Below, one piece after another: positions 5,536 through 12,446 of a stretch of 12,500 nt of DNA. A program made the translations under genes and the position numbers. Source of the stretch: Euryarchaeota archaeon UBA58 (GTDB taxonomy: Archaea; Thermoplasmatota; Poseidoniia; Poseidoniales; Thalassarchaeaceae); the NCBI GenBank assembly GCA_002498525.1, contig DAHR01000013.1, forward strand, positions 257,420-269,919. The letters are read 5' to 3'. The notes under the pieces were generated by a model. That model was not told the origin of the DNA and searched no databases. It saw nothing but the letters and a program-made list of their open reading frames with translations. Every line of letters begins with the position of its first letter. Position 1 is the first letter of the stretch.

Positions 5536-8500
5536 ATGGTCAGCGTAGCGAAGGGGGGCGATGCTGACGAGACAGCACAGGCTTCTGATGGAGCAGACGC
5601 AGGGTCAATGCCGCTTCGAATCGTCACAGCAGCAGCGATCTTCGATGGCCACGACGTGGCAATCGGAATCTTCCGCAGAATATTCCAATCGATGGGCTGT
5701 GAAGTCATTCACCTAGGCCATGACCGAGGCGCTGACGAAGTGGCTCGGGCGGCAATCCAGGAGGATGCACATGCGGTGGCGATTACGTCCTATCAGGGGG
5801 GTGCGGTGGAGATGTTCACCCACACCAAACAACTGCTCGACGAGGCCGGATTCGACCACGTTTTCCTCTGCGGCGGAGGCGGCGGAACAATCCTTCCTTG
5901 GGAGATCAAGAAGCTGCAGGATGGCGGCATCGCTCGCATCTACTCGCCCGATGATGGGCACAATCTGGGTCTTACCGGAATGGTTGGAGATGCGATTGAG
6001 GAGGCGTCGAAGCGAGATTTGCTCGACGAAGCGCGCTTCGCTTCACTCATCAGTCCAGTTTCAGCCAGCGACCATGGCGATATCGCAAAATTGTTGACTT
6101 TGGCTGAGAATGGCTCAGACTCACATTTCCGCGAAGTTCTGGAGCGCTGCCGCAGCGTTGAGGCGGGCGCTGGCTGTCCAGTCGTAGGGCTGACCGGCAC
6201 TGGTGGGGCTGGAAAATCGAGCCTCACTGACGAGTTGATGCTGCGAATCAGGCGTGACAATCCAGACGCGAAAGTCGCACTGCTCGCCACCGACCCGACC
6301 CGCAAGAGAACCGGTGGCGCACTCTTGGGCGATAGAATCAGGATGAATTCACTCGCCGATGACAAGTTCTTCATGCGCTCATTCGCAAGCCGAGGCAGTG
6401 GGCGAGAAATCGCCGATTGCATCGCCCGCGCAATCGAAACCTGCCAAGCGGTAGGCTTCGATCTGATACTCGTTGAGACCACCGGCATCGGCCAAGGCAA
6501 TGACGCGATAACCGAGGTCGCCGACATCTCACTCTACGTCACCACACGCGAGTACGGCGCACCATCGCAACTTGAGAAACTCGCCGCACTCGACTTCGCC
6601 GACATCGTCGTCCTCAACAAATTCGACCGGGCAGGAGCCGAGGACGCACTGACCGAAATCCGCAAACAATTCAAGCGAAACAGAGAGATGTGGGATGCCA
6701 AGAACGAGGACCTTCCAGTCATCCCGACTATAGCAAGCCAATTCGCAGATGCAGGAGTCGACCAACTCTGGCAGCAACTCTCAGCACTTCTCAACGACCG
6801 CCACGAACAAACTTTCGAGGCGGCTGAAGCCCGACTCGGGGTGGACGGCTTACCCCACAGATCAGCACCGATCCCACCCGAAAGGCAAGGCTACCTCGCA
6901 GAAGTTGCAGCAGCGGTGCGCGACTATCATTCCCGCACAGACGAGATTGCAGGACAAATCAGGCTGGTGCAACAACTCGAAGCAGCAGCAAAACAGATGC
7001 GTAAATCGAACCGACTCACATCAGCGGCTGACCTCACGGCAGAAGCGGAGGAAGTCCGAGCCAGAATCCCCGAAGCGGCGTGGGCGATGCTGAAGGAATT
7101 CGACGCGCGCGCAAGCGATTACAGATCGGGCAAGGCGAGTTACACGGTCCGCGGCAAGGACATCCCTGTCGATACCACCACCGAAACCCTCTCCGGACTA
7201 GACCTCCCCCGAGTGGCACTACCCGAAACGGATGATTGGGGCCAGAAGATGAAGTGGATTCGCAGCGAAAACGTTCCTGGAGTCTTCCCTTTCACCGGCG
7301 GCGTCTTCCCATTCAAGCGCGAGGACGAACTTCCGGTCAGAATGTTCGCCGGAGAAGGCAGCGCCGAGCGCACCAACAAACGCTTCCATTACCTCTCGAG
7401 CGGCCATCCATTCAACCGCATCTCAACGGCCTTCGACTCACCATCGCTCTACGGCCAAGACCCAATCGAGCGACTCGATATCTTCGGCAAGGTCTGCGAG
7501 TCAGGAGTCAGCATCTCGACTATCGATGAGATGGAGCGGCTCTTCGAAGGATTTGACCTCTGTGCGTCGAATACGTCGGTCTCGAAAACCATCAATGGCA
7601 ACTATTGGTGGCATCTCGCGGCATTCTTCACTGTGGCCATCCGGCAGCAGGTCGCGAAGTTCGAAAAAGAGAACGGAAGGGCGCCGACGGAGGCAGAAAA
7701 TGCGGAGATTCGAGCGACGACTCTTAGCACTGTTCGCGGCACTGTTCAAGCCGACCAACTGAAGGAAGCGATGGGTCAGAACACGCTGGTTTTCAATCTC
7801 GATACGGCGCTGAGAATGATGGGTGATGTGGCCGAATTCTACGTCGAAAACAACGTCCGAAACCACTACTTCGTCTCCATATCCGGTTACCACATCGCCG
7901 AGGCTGGGGCTAACCCGATTACTCAGGCGGCGCTGACGCTGAGTAATGGGCTGACTTATGTCGAATTGTTCCGAGCCCGTGGGCTCGACCCTGACAAATT
8001 CCTGCGTAATTTCAGTTGGTTCTTCTCCAATGGAATGGACCCAGAATACGCCGTCATCGGACGTGTTGCGCGGCGGATATGGGCTGTTGCGATGCGCGAT
8101 GTCTACAATGTTGGGCATCGTGGTCAACAACTGAAATATCACATTCAATCGAGTGGGCGGAGTCTGCATGCACAGGAGTTCACTTTCAACGACTTCAGGA
8201 CGACTTTACAGGCTCTGTACGCACTGGCTGACAATGCCAATTCTTTGCATACGAATTCGCGAGATGAGGCGTTCGGGACGCCTACCGAAGAGACGGTTCG
8301 GGATGCTATCGCGATCCAATTGATTCTCGCCAAAGAGTACGGTTGGTTGGCCAATGAGAACCCACTGCAGGGCTCATTCCTCGCCGAGTGGTTGACCTCG
8401 ACTGTCGAAGAGGAGATTCTGCGGCTCTTCGAAGAGATGCACAGGCGTGGTGGCGTTTTGGGAGCTTTGGAAGTCAATTTCCAGCGCAATCGAATCCAGG

Positions 8501-8853
8501 ATGAATCGATGGTTTACGAACACCGGAAGCACTCTGGTGAATTGCCTATAGTTGGCGTCAACACCTTCCTGAACCCTGATGCAACGAGCCTGTCTGCTGA
8601 AGATGCAGACTCGTTCGACATGAATGTGACACGCTCTGACAAGGCTGAGAAATTGATGGTCATCGAGCGAAATATCGAGTTCAAGAAGGCTCACGCGGCG
8701 GAGGCGGAGGCTGACCTAGCGAAACTCAAGCAAGTCGCTAGAGACGGCGGCAATCTCTTCGATGTCATGATGGAAATAGTCGAACACTGCACTGTTGGGC
8801 AAGTCACTCAGGCATTGTTCGAGACCGGCGGAAAATTCCGACGCAACATGTAA
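5536..8853 (+). CDS. icmF: Fused isobutyryl-CoA mutase (B12 domain, MeaB-like GTPase, mutase core)
   Basis: This adenosylcobalamin radical enzyme interconverts isobutyryl-CoA and n-butyryl-CoA and carries its own G-protein chaperone. The 1105 residues hold all IcmF parts in order. The B12-binding domain (about 26-160) has FDGHD with His39 as base-off cobalt ligand, SYQGG (85-89) and a run of five glycines (113-117). The GTPase (about 215-425) has Walker A GTGGAGKS (221-228), VETTGIGQGN (313-322) and NKFD (361-364). A helical linker (about 426-550) leads to the TIM-barrel mutase, with FPFTGGVFPFKRE (584-596), RMFAGEG (602-608) and GTVQADQLKEAMGQNT (735-750). Gln748 stands where methylmalonyl-CoA mutase has its substrate arginine, and Phe591 probably replaces the active-site tyrosine; both indicate isobutyryl-type rather than methylmalonyl specificity. 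Start ATG 5536 gives a 24-residue polar extension; ATG 5608 (MPLRIV) is possible. A strong hairpin follows the stop. Confidence 0.93.
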   Translation: MVSVAKGGDADETAQASDGADAGSMPLRIVTAAAIFDGHDVAIGIFRRIFQSMGCEVIHLGHDRGADEVARAAIQEDAHAVAITSYQGGAVEMFTHTKQLLDEAGFDHVFLCGGGGGTILPWEIKKLQDGGIARIYSPDDGHNLGLTGMVGDAIEEASKRDLLDEARFASLISPVSASDHGDIAKLLTLAENGSDSHFREVLERCRSVEAGAGCPVVGLTGTGGAGKSSLTDELMLRIRRDNPDAKVALLATDPTRKRTGGALLGDRIRMNSLADDKFFMRSFASRGSGREIADCIARAIETCQAVGFDLILVETTGIGQGNDAITEVADISLYVTTREYGAPSQLEKLAALDFADIVVLNKFDRAGAEDALTEIRKQFKRNREMWDAKNEDLPVIPTIASQFADAGVDQLWQQLSALLNDRHEQTFEAAEARLGVDGLPHRSAPIPPERQGYLAEVAAAVRDYHSRTDEIAGQIRLVQQLEAAAKQMRKSNRLTSAADLTAEAEEVRARIPEAAWAMLKEFDARASDYRSGKASYTVRGKDIPVDTTTETLSGLDLPRVALPETDDWGQKMKWIRSENVPGVFPFTGGVFPFKREDELPVRMFAGEGSAERTNKRFHYLSSGHPFNRISTAFDSPSLYGQDPIERLDIFGKVCESGVSISTIDEMERLFEGFDLCASNTSVSKTINGNYWWHLAAFFTVAIRQQVAKFEKENGRAPTEAENAEIRATTLSTVRGTVQADQLKEAMGQNTLVFNLDTALRMMGDVAEFYVENNVRNHYFVSISGYHIAEAGANPITQAALTLSNGLTYVELFRARGLDPDKFLRNFSWFFSNGMDPEYAVIGRVARRIWAVAMRDVYNVGHRGQQLKYHIQSSGRSLHAQEFTFNDFRTTLQALYALADNANSLHTNSRDEAFGTPTEETVRDAIAIQLILAKEYGWLANENPLQGSFLAEWLTSTVEEEILRLFEEMHRRGGVLGALEVNFQRNRIQDESMVYEHRKHSGELPIVGVNTFLNPDATSLSAEDADSFDMNVTRSDKAEKLMVIERNIEFKKAHAAEAEADLAKLKQVARDGGNLFDVMMEIVEHCTVGQVTQALFETGGKFRRNM

Positions 8854-8854
8854 C

Positions 8855-8879
8855 CCTCGCCGCGCATAGCGCGGCGAGG
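8855..8879 (+). terminator. Perfect 11-bp GC-rich hairpin directly after the icmF stop
   Basis: CCTCGCCGCGC, loop ATA, GCGCGGCGAGG form a perfect 11-bp stem beginning 2 nt after the TAA stop. Position and stability fit a transcription terminator or an mRNA 3'-end stabiliser. No T-run follows (ACATTTCAAAC), so a classic intrinsic terminator is incomplete. Confidence 0.65.
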
Positions 8880-8934
8880 ACATTTCAAACACTGAATGAT
8901 CACCTTGACTTTGCCCAATCTTCGTCGAATCGCC

Positions 8935-8943
8935 TTAATACTT
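8935..8943 (+). promoter_or_regulatory. AT-rich TATA-like box ahead of the small membrane gene
   Basis: TTAATACTT is centred about 24 nt before the ATG at 8963. A TTGACT (8905-8910) lies upstream, but its spacing to TTAATA (24 nt) is too long for a standard sigma-70 promoter. If the organism were archaeal, the distance would suit a TATA box for a leaderless transcript. Tentative. Confidence 0.25.
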
Positions 8944-8962
8944 AGCGAGGGTTCGATGAGTC

Positions 8963-9148
8963 ATGCCTGACGATTCGTTCCGTATTGCTGAGGAGGTCAT
9001 CGCAGGTGTTGGTGCGGGTGTATCAAATGAAATCGACAAACGTACCGAGGGCAGCATATTCTGGACTGTCGTCCTCAAAGTCGTATTCTATGGCGTCCCA
9101 CTCGGTATTCTAATCTACTACCTGAACGACGCCTACGGCTGGTTCTAG
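8963..9148 (+). CDS. Small single-helix membrane protein (61 residues), function unknown
   Basis: The ATG at 8963 opens a 61-codon frame. The first 31 residues are polar with alternating Glu, Asp, Lys and Arg (EEVIAGVGAGVSNEIDKRTE). A single helix follows at about 32-53 (FWTVVLKVVFYGVPLGILIYY), and the protein ends LNDAYGWF. This segregated polar-then-hydrophobic layout and the gene-sized gap it fills support a real gene. A candidate SD, GCGAGG (8945-8950), is 12 nt upstream, somewhat far; another ATG at 8956 lies in a different frame and stops at once. No signal-peptide cleavage site is evident, so it is probably a membrane-anchored peptide with its N-terminus in the cytoplasm. It stands alone between the icmF hairpin and the convergent aquaporin gene, 31 nt from the latter. 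I know of no family match. Confidence 0.6.
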   Translation: MPDDSFRIAEEVIAGVGAGVSNEIDKRTEGSIFWTVVLKVVFYGVPLGILIYYLNDAYGWF

Positions 9149-9179
9149 TACTTGGCGCAGAGCACCAGATGGTCAAGAT

Positions 9180-9815
9180 TCACTGGGTCGTTTTGAATGC
9201 GCACGCTGCAAGGGCACCGGCGGCGAGTTGGGGTGCGAAGTGCATCCAGAAATCGGCTGGGGTCATCTTTCCAGCGGTGACCAGCGAGGCGGTCACAGCA
9301 GGGTTGAACGAAGCCAGCGAGATGTCGCCAACTGTCAGCGCACCGGCCAGCACAACGAAAGCGATCGCAGCACCATAGTACCCGTTCCCCTCAGTAGCCT
9401 CGGAGGTAGCGACATTGAGGATCACGAAAGCGAGAGCGAAGGTGAAGAGGAACTCGGCTGCCAAAGTCGGAACAAGCTCTAATTCGGCAGCCGTAACAAC
9501 AGAATCAGGCATCAGCAAACTACCTGAAACCAAAGCGGCCAGAACCCCGGCAACGAGCTGTGTGGCGATGTAGGGAGCGATGTCAGACTTGTGGCAAGCA
9601 CCACGTAGATAAATCGAAATCGTCACTGCAGGATTGTAATGTGCGCCCGAAATATGCCCGCCCGCGTAGATCATCACCATCAGCGTCGCAGCGATTGCGA
9701 AAGGCGCATTGGCACCCGCACTTCCGTGCACTGCAGCCGTACAAATCGTCAGCGCGAGGAAGAAAGTCCCAACGAATTCCGTCATCAATTTCTGTTGCAT
9801 CGAATGCTCTGTCAT
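9180..9815 (-). CDS. Aquaporin/MIP-family channel lacking the usual filter arginine
   Basis: A major-intrinsic-protein channel of 211 residues, slightly short but complete, with six hydrophobic helices in two repeated halves. The first half has GGHISGAHYNPAVT with NPA at 61-63; the second has SLASFNPAVTAS with NPA at 171-173. In water and glycerol channels the second NPA is followed directly by the arginine of the ar/R selectivity filter (NPAR); here that position is Val174. Loss of this charge should widen or alter the pore, so calling it a plain water channel is unsafe. The start is taken as ATG 9815; Met6 or Met11 (MTEFVGTFF) would also fit the family N-terminus, and the AAAGG ahead of 9815 is very close. 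It lies 49 nt downstream of the 206-residue orphan gene in the same direction and may share its transcript. Confidence 0.9.
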   Translation of the reverse strand: MTEHSMQQKLMTEFVGTFFLALTICTAAVHGSAGANAPFAIAATLMVMIYAGGHISGAHYNPAVTISIYLRGACHKSDIAPYIATQLVAGVLAALVSGSLLMPDSVVTAAELELVPTLAAEFLFTFALAFVILNVATSEATEGNGYYGAAIAFVVLAGALTVGDISLASFNPAVTASLVTAGKMTPADFWMHFAPQLAAGALAACAFKTTQ

Positions 9816-9864
9816 ACCTTTGCCCTAACTCGGACGCTCATCAACATTCGCCGGCCTCAGAGTG

Positions 9865-10485
9865 TCAGAAGAAGTCGTAGGCTTTGTTCGATGGGCCGGG
9901 TAACGGCAACGCCTTGTCCTCACCATCTTCGTCGGCCTGCTTCGGCTTGGCATCGCCGAAGTCGAACCACGCGTGCAGCGACATCTGTTCGGTATCGCCA
10001 CCGTCGAGGTATTCCTTGCTCAGAACCCAAGCTAGCGTTGGCGCTGGCAATTCCGAGACGCGAACCCACAACTTCGTCGGCAGGCTCGATGGTGCGTACG
10101 GCGGTGCGAGGTCGACCATCTCGAAGACAGACGCACTGCCTTCGACAGCATACAGTCCGCGAACCGGGCCGACTCCGATTTCGGGGATTAGTTGCATCAC
10201 GGAAATTGTGAATTTGCAGAGTTCCCAGTCGTCTTCCTTCTGTGGGCTTCCGGTCATCTCGATCATGAAGCCCGTCTCGAGCGCTTCTTCGCTCAACTTC
10301 GCCCGCTTCAACAAGTGGATGAGCCCGGTCGGTAGCTTCAACCTGTAGCGGCATTCATTGCTCATCTCGTTCGAAGTGCGCCCAAAGGCGAACTTCGCCT
10401 CTTCTATTTCGCCAGTCATTCCGGACTCATAGTCACGGATAACCGTGAGAGTCCATGTCGTCTTTGTAATTGTGTCTTTACTCAT
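9865..10485 (-). CDS. Hypothetical 206-residue soluble protein with acidic tail
   Basis: I recognise no family. The start is set at ATG 10485 because GGAG (10494-10497) sits 8 nt before it; the frame is open 16 codons further. The protein has no membrane helix or signal peptide. It begins MSKDTITKTTWTLTVIRDYE and looks mixed alpha/beta, with Cys45 and Cys90. The middle has a Pro-rich turn (DLAPPYAPSSLPTKLWVRVS). From about residue 178 it becomes low-complexity and acidic (KPKQADEDGEDKALPLPGPS) and ends KAYDFF. A charged, probably disordered tail with a terminal aromatic pair recalls, in layout only, the protein-binding tips of single-stranded-DNA-binding proteins; there is no evidence of an OB fold. 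The aquaporin follows 49 nt downstream. The divergent gap on its other side is 240 nt or more. Confidence 0.78.
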   Translation of the reverse strand: MSKDTITKTTWTLTVIRDYESGMTGEIEEAKFAFGRTSNEMSNECRYRLKLPTGLIHLLKRAKLSEEALETGFMIEMTGSPQKEDDWELCKFTISVMQLIPEIGVGPVRGLYAVEGSASVFEMVDLAPPYAPSSLPTKLWVRVSELPAPTLAWVLSKEYLDGGDTEQMSLHAWFDFGDAKPKQADEDGEDKALPLPGPSNKAYDFF

Positions 10486-10493
10486 TTTATCAT

Positions 10494-10497
10494 CTCC
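10494..10497 (-). promoter_or_regulatory. Shine-Dalgarno GGAG deciding the start of the 206-residue protein
   Basis: GGAG is 8 nt ahead of ATG 10485 on the minus strand (GGAGATGATAAAATGAG). No comparable site serves the upstream possible start at 10533, so the shorter protein is preferred. Confidence 0.6.
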
Positions 10498-10545
10498 GTT
10501 TTGCCCGATCCAACAACCCATCCGACTCGCCACTGAGCATTCGTT

Positions 10546-10562
10546 CAGCCCTCGTAGGGCTG
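10546..10562. other. Short perfect hairpin in the divergent intergenic region
   Basis: CAGCCCT, loop CGT, AGGGCTG make a 7-bp perfect stem about 60 nt upstream of the minus-strand ATG at 10485, so it may lie in that gene's 5' leader. It could be a protein-binding palindrome or a leader hairpin. No T-run follows on either strand. Apart from this and an AT-rich box near 10692-10700, I see nothing clear in 10498-10726. Confidence 0.35.
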
Positions 10563-10691
10563 TCCAGATTGCGTCGGCGGTAATCGCCCTTTGTCGGTAA
10601 GATCTTCAGTTGACGCGAGCCTATATCAAGGGTTGCCAGCCTGGTCAAATTCAGCTCAATCCCAAGAATATATGCTGGGTGTAAGAAGGAG

Positions 10692-10700
10692 TTTATACTT
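10692..10700 (+). promoter_or_regulatory. AT-rich promoter-like box ahead of the dehydrogenase
   Basis: TTTATACTT contains TATACT, a fair bacterial -10 hexamer, but no good -35 lies 17 nt before it. As an archaeal TATA box it would sit about 31 nt before ATG 10727. AAGGAG (10686-10691) directly precedes it. It resembles the TTAATACTT at 8935-8943. Low confidence. Confidence 0.25.
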
Positions 10701-10726
10701 GCCCATCCATGCATCAAATCGGCTAA

Positions 10727-11596
10727 ATGCGCAAGACCCAAAGGAACGAATCAGTTGATTACGCCAGCCCGCATCAGCCGTCGAGAATCATGCCCGAATT
10801 GAGTCAATCGAATCCTGAGATGAGCCCCCAATCAATACCTATCGAGAGAGCATTGGTGACCGGCGCATCGAGCGGGATCGGCCGAGAAATCGCCCGAATA
10901 CTAGCGGCGCAGGGCTGCAACCTCGTACTCTGCGCCCGAAGGCGAGCAGAGCTCGAGGCCCTCAAAACAGAATTAGCCGACAAGCACGGTGTCCAGTCTG
11001 AGGTCGTCGTATCTGATCTGGCAAGTGTCGGTGGAGTGAAGGCGTTGATTGCAGCTGCAGGTGAAGTCGATATCGTCGTCAATAACGCAGGATTCGGATT
11101 CGCAGGGAGCACCATCGAGCGCGACACCGACGGGCAACTTTCGATGATCGATCTCAACGTCAGAGCTCTCACACATCTGTCACGTCATTATGGAAAAAAA
11201 ATGGCCGGAAAAGGTCGTGGACGCATCCTCAACGTGGCCTCAATCGCCGCTTTCACTCCTGGTCCAGGGATGGCTGTCTACTGCGCCACGAAGGCCTACG
11301 TTCTGAGTTTCTCACGCGCGCTACACGACGAACTCCGCCCCAAAGGCGTCAGCGTCACCGCCCTCTGTCCTGGCTTCGTAGAGACTGGGTTTCAGGAGGT
11401 CGCGGGGCTTGATTTCGGCGCCATGGAGAGGTCGACAGCGGTGCCGGCTGAGAAGGTCGCAGAGATTGCCGTGAAAGCGATGCGGAAGGGGCGGCGAGAG
11501 GTGATTCCCGGCTTGATGAACAAACCGCTTCCGTTGATTACGCGGCTTGCGCCTGTGAGGTTGCAACTCGCCGTCGCCAAAGCCTTGTTGGGATGA
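10727..11596 (+). CDS. Short-chain dehydrogenase/reductase (DltE-like classical SDR)
   Basis: An NAD(P)-dependent oxidoreductase with a Rossmann fold. Counting from ATG 10727 (289 residues), the cofactor motif is TGASSGIG (45-52), the structural NNAG is at 119-122, and the catalytic set is Ser172 in NVASIA with YCATK, Tyr185 and Lys189. Arg71-Arg72-Arg73 after the second strand (LCARRR) suggests NADP preference. YCATKAYVLSFSRALHDELR and the end RREVIPGLMNKPLP resemble the DltE/YqjQ-type subgroup, whose substrates are mostly unknown and may be lipid-related. Classical SDRs begin about 10 residues before TGxxxGIG, so ATG 10820 (258 residues, MSPQSIPIERALVTG) fits family length best and ATG 10790 is another option. 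None has a good SD, so I give the outer limit. It converges with fpg, 1 nt between the stops. Confidence 0.9.
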   Translation: MRKTQRNESVDYASPHQPSRIMPELSQSNPEMSPQSIPIERALVTGASSGIGREIARILAAQGCNLVLCARRRAELEALKTELADKHGVQSEVVVSDLASVGGVKALIAAAGEVDIVVNNAGFGFAGSTIERDTDGQLSMIDLNVRALTHLSRHYGKKMAGKGRGRILNVASIAAFTPGPGMAVYCATKAYVLSFSRALHDELRPKGVSVTALCPGFVETGFQEVAGLDFGAMERSTAVPAEKVAEIAVKAMRKGRREVIPGLMNKPLPLITRLAPVRLQLAVAKALLG

Positions 11597-11597
11597 A

Positions 11598-12446
11598 TCA
11601 GCGTTGGCATTTAGGACAGTAAAAGGTTGAGCGGCCCGATTGGACAATCCGTCGAATCGTGCCGGCGCAGGAGTTGTTCTTGCAGGGCTCGCCCTCCCGA
11701 TTGAAGACGGTGAATCGGTGCGGGAAATAGCCGAGGTCGCCCGAGCCCGAGACACCTCGGAAGTCCGAGATCGTTGAGCCACCGGCCTCGATCGCCTCGA
11801 ATATCACCTCGTTGGTCTGTCTGTGAATCCGCTCTATCGCCACGCTGATTCGCCCACTCTTGCCAGCCACGACCGCCGCGGTCTTGAGCGGCGAAACGTG
11901 GGCTCGATGGAGGATCTCGCTGACGTAGATATTGCCCAATCCAGCAACGATTCGCTGATCGAGCAGCGCCGTCTTGATAGGTGTTCTCCGACCGTTCAGC
12001 GCATCTTTCAGAGCCAAAATCGTGAACTCAGCGGTCAGCGGTTCTGGCCCGAGGCCGGCCAACAACTTCTGCTCGCATTCGTCCTCGGTAGCAAACAGAT
12101 CCATTACCCCAAACCGTCGATGGTCGGTGTAGGTCGCGGTCACCGCCCCATCGTCGAACTCGATATGAACGTGGTCGTGCTTCCCCTCACCATCAGAATC
12201 GATAGTCCAGACCCCGGTCATCCCCAAATGGCTCAACCAAGTCAAGCCGTTATCCAGACGAAACAACAGATACTTCGAACGCCTGTCGATGGCTTCGACA
12301 CGCGAATCGGTCAAGCCCTCCTCGAAGCCATTCGGAAAAGGAAACCGCAGATCATCCCGACGCAGGTCAACGAAGGAAATCCGGCGCCCCACAAGGTGAG
12401 GGATCAGGCCATTGCGAACCGTCTCGACCTCGGGTAACTCCGGCAT
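11598..12446 (-). CDS. mutM: Formamidopyrimidine-DNA glycosylase (Fpg/MutM)
   Basis: Bifunctional base-excision repair enzyme that removes 8-oxoguanine and formamidopyrimidines and cleaves the abasic strand by beta,delta-elimination. With ATG 12446 the 282-residue protein starts MPELPEVE, the family N-terminus whose Pro (residue 2) becomes the catalytic amine after Met removal, with Glu3 next to it. Lys58 (RRSKYLL) is the conserved DNA-backbone lysine. The helix-two-turn-helix is DQRIVAGLGNIYVSEILHRA (163-182). The C-terminal zinc finger has Cys255, Cys260, Cys277 and Cys280, a Cx4C...Cx2C form, followed by the terminal QR. Phrases such as DLRFPFP, RRTPIK and LLDQRIVAGLGNIYV are, from memory, typical of alphaproteobacterial Fpg. 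The frame is open 13 codons further upstream, but homology fixes the start; GAGGG (12449-12453) is the likely SD. It converges tail to tail with the dehydrogenase. Confidence 0.96.
   Translation of the reverse strand: MPELPEVETVRNGLIPHLVGRRISFVDLRRDDLRFPFPNGFEEGLTDSRVEAIDRRSKYLLFRLDNGLTWLSHLGMTGVWTIDSDGEGKHDHVHIEFDDGAVTATYTDHRRFGVMDLFATEDECEQKLLAGLGPEPLTAEFTILALKDALNGRRTPIKTALLDQRIVAGLGNIYVSEILHRAHVSPLKTAAVVAGKSGRISVAIERIHRQTNEVIFEAIEAGGSTISDFRGVSGSGDLGYFPHRFTVFNREGEPCKNNSCAGTIRRIVQSGRSTFYCPKCQR

Noticed and set aside
5531..5546. GCTGA-GCATGG-TCAGC hairpin with the icmF ATG in its loop
   Set aside because: A 5-bp stem with a 6-nt loop is weak and expected by chance; the true start may also be ATG 5608.
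7501..8169. Minus-strand open frame of 222 codons
   Set aside because: Antisense to the conserved mutase core of icmF; no recognisable domain.
8947..8962. GGTTCGA reminiscent of a tRNA T-loop
   Set aside because: No acceptor or anticodon stem can be built around it; it lies in the leader of the small membrane gene.
10490..10741. Minus-strand frame of 83 codons in the divergent intergenic region
   Set aside because: TTG start without an SD, arginine-rich random-looking end, and it would overlap the promoter-like box and the SD of the next gene.
10699..10758. Possible 19-codon leader peptide starting TTG after AAGGAG
   Set aside because: The spacing overlaps a promoter-like AT box, and the peptide (MPIHASNRLNAQDPKERIS) shows no attenuation feature such as repeated codons or a following terminator.
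11823..12437. Plus-strand open frame of 204 codons
   Set aside because: Lies wholly antisense to mutM, whose motifs are all intact; no domain or SD supports it.
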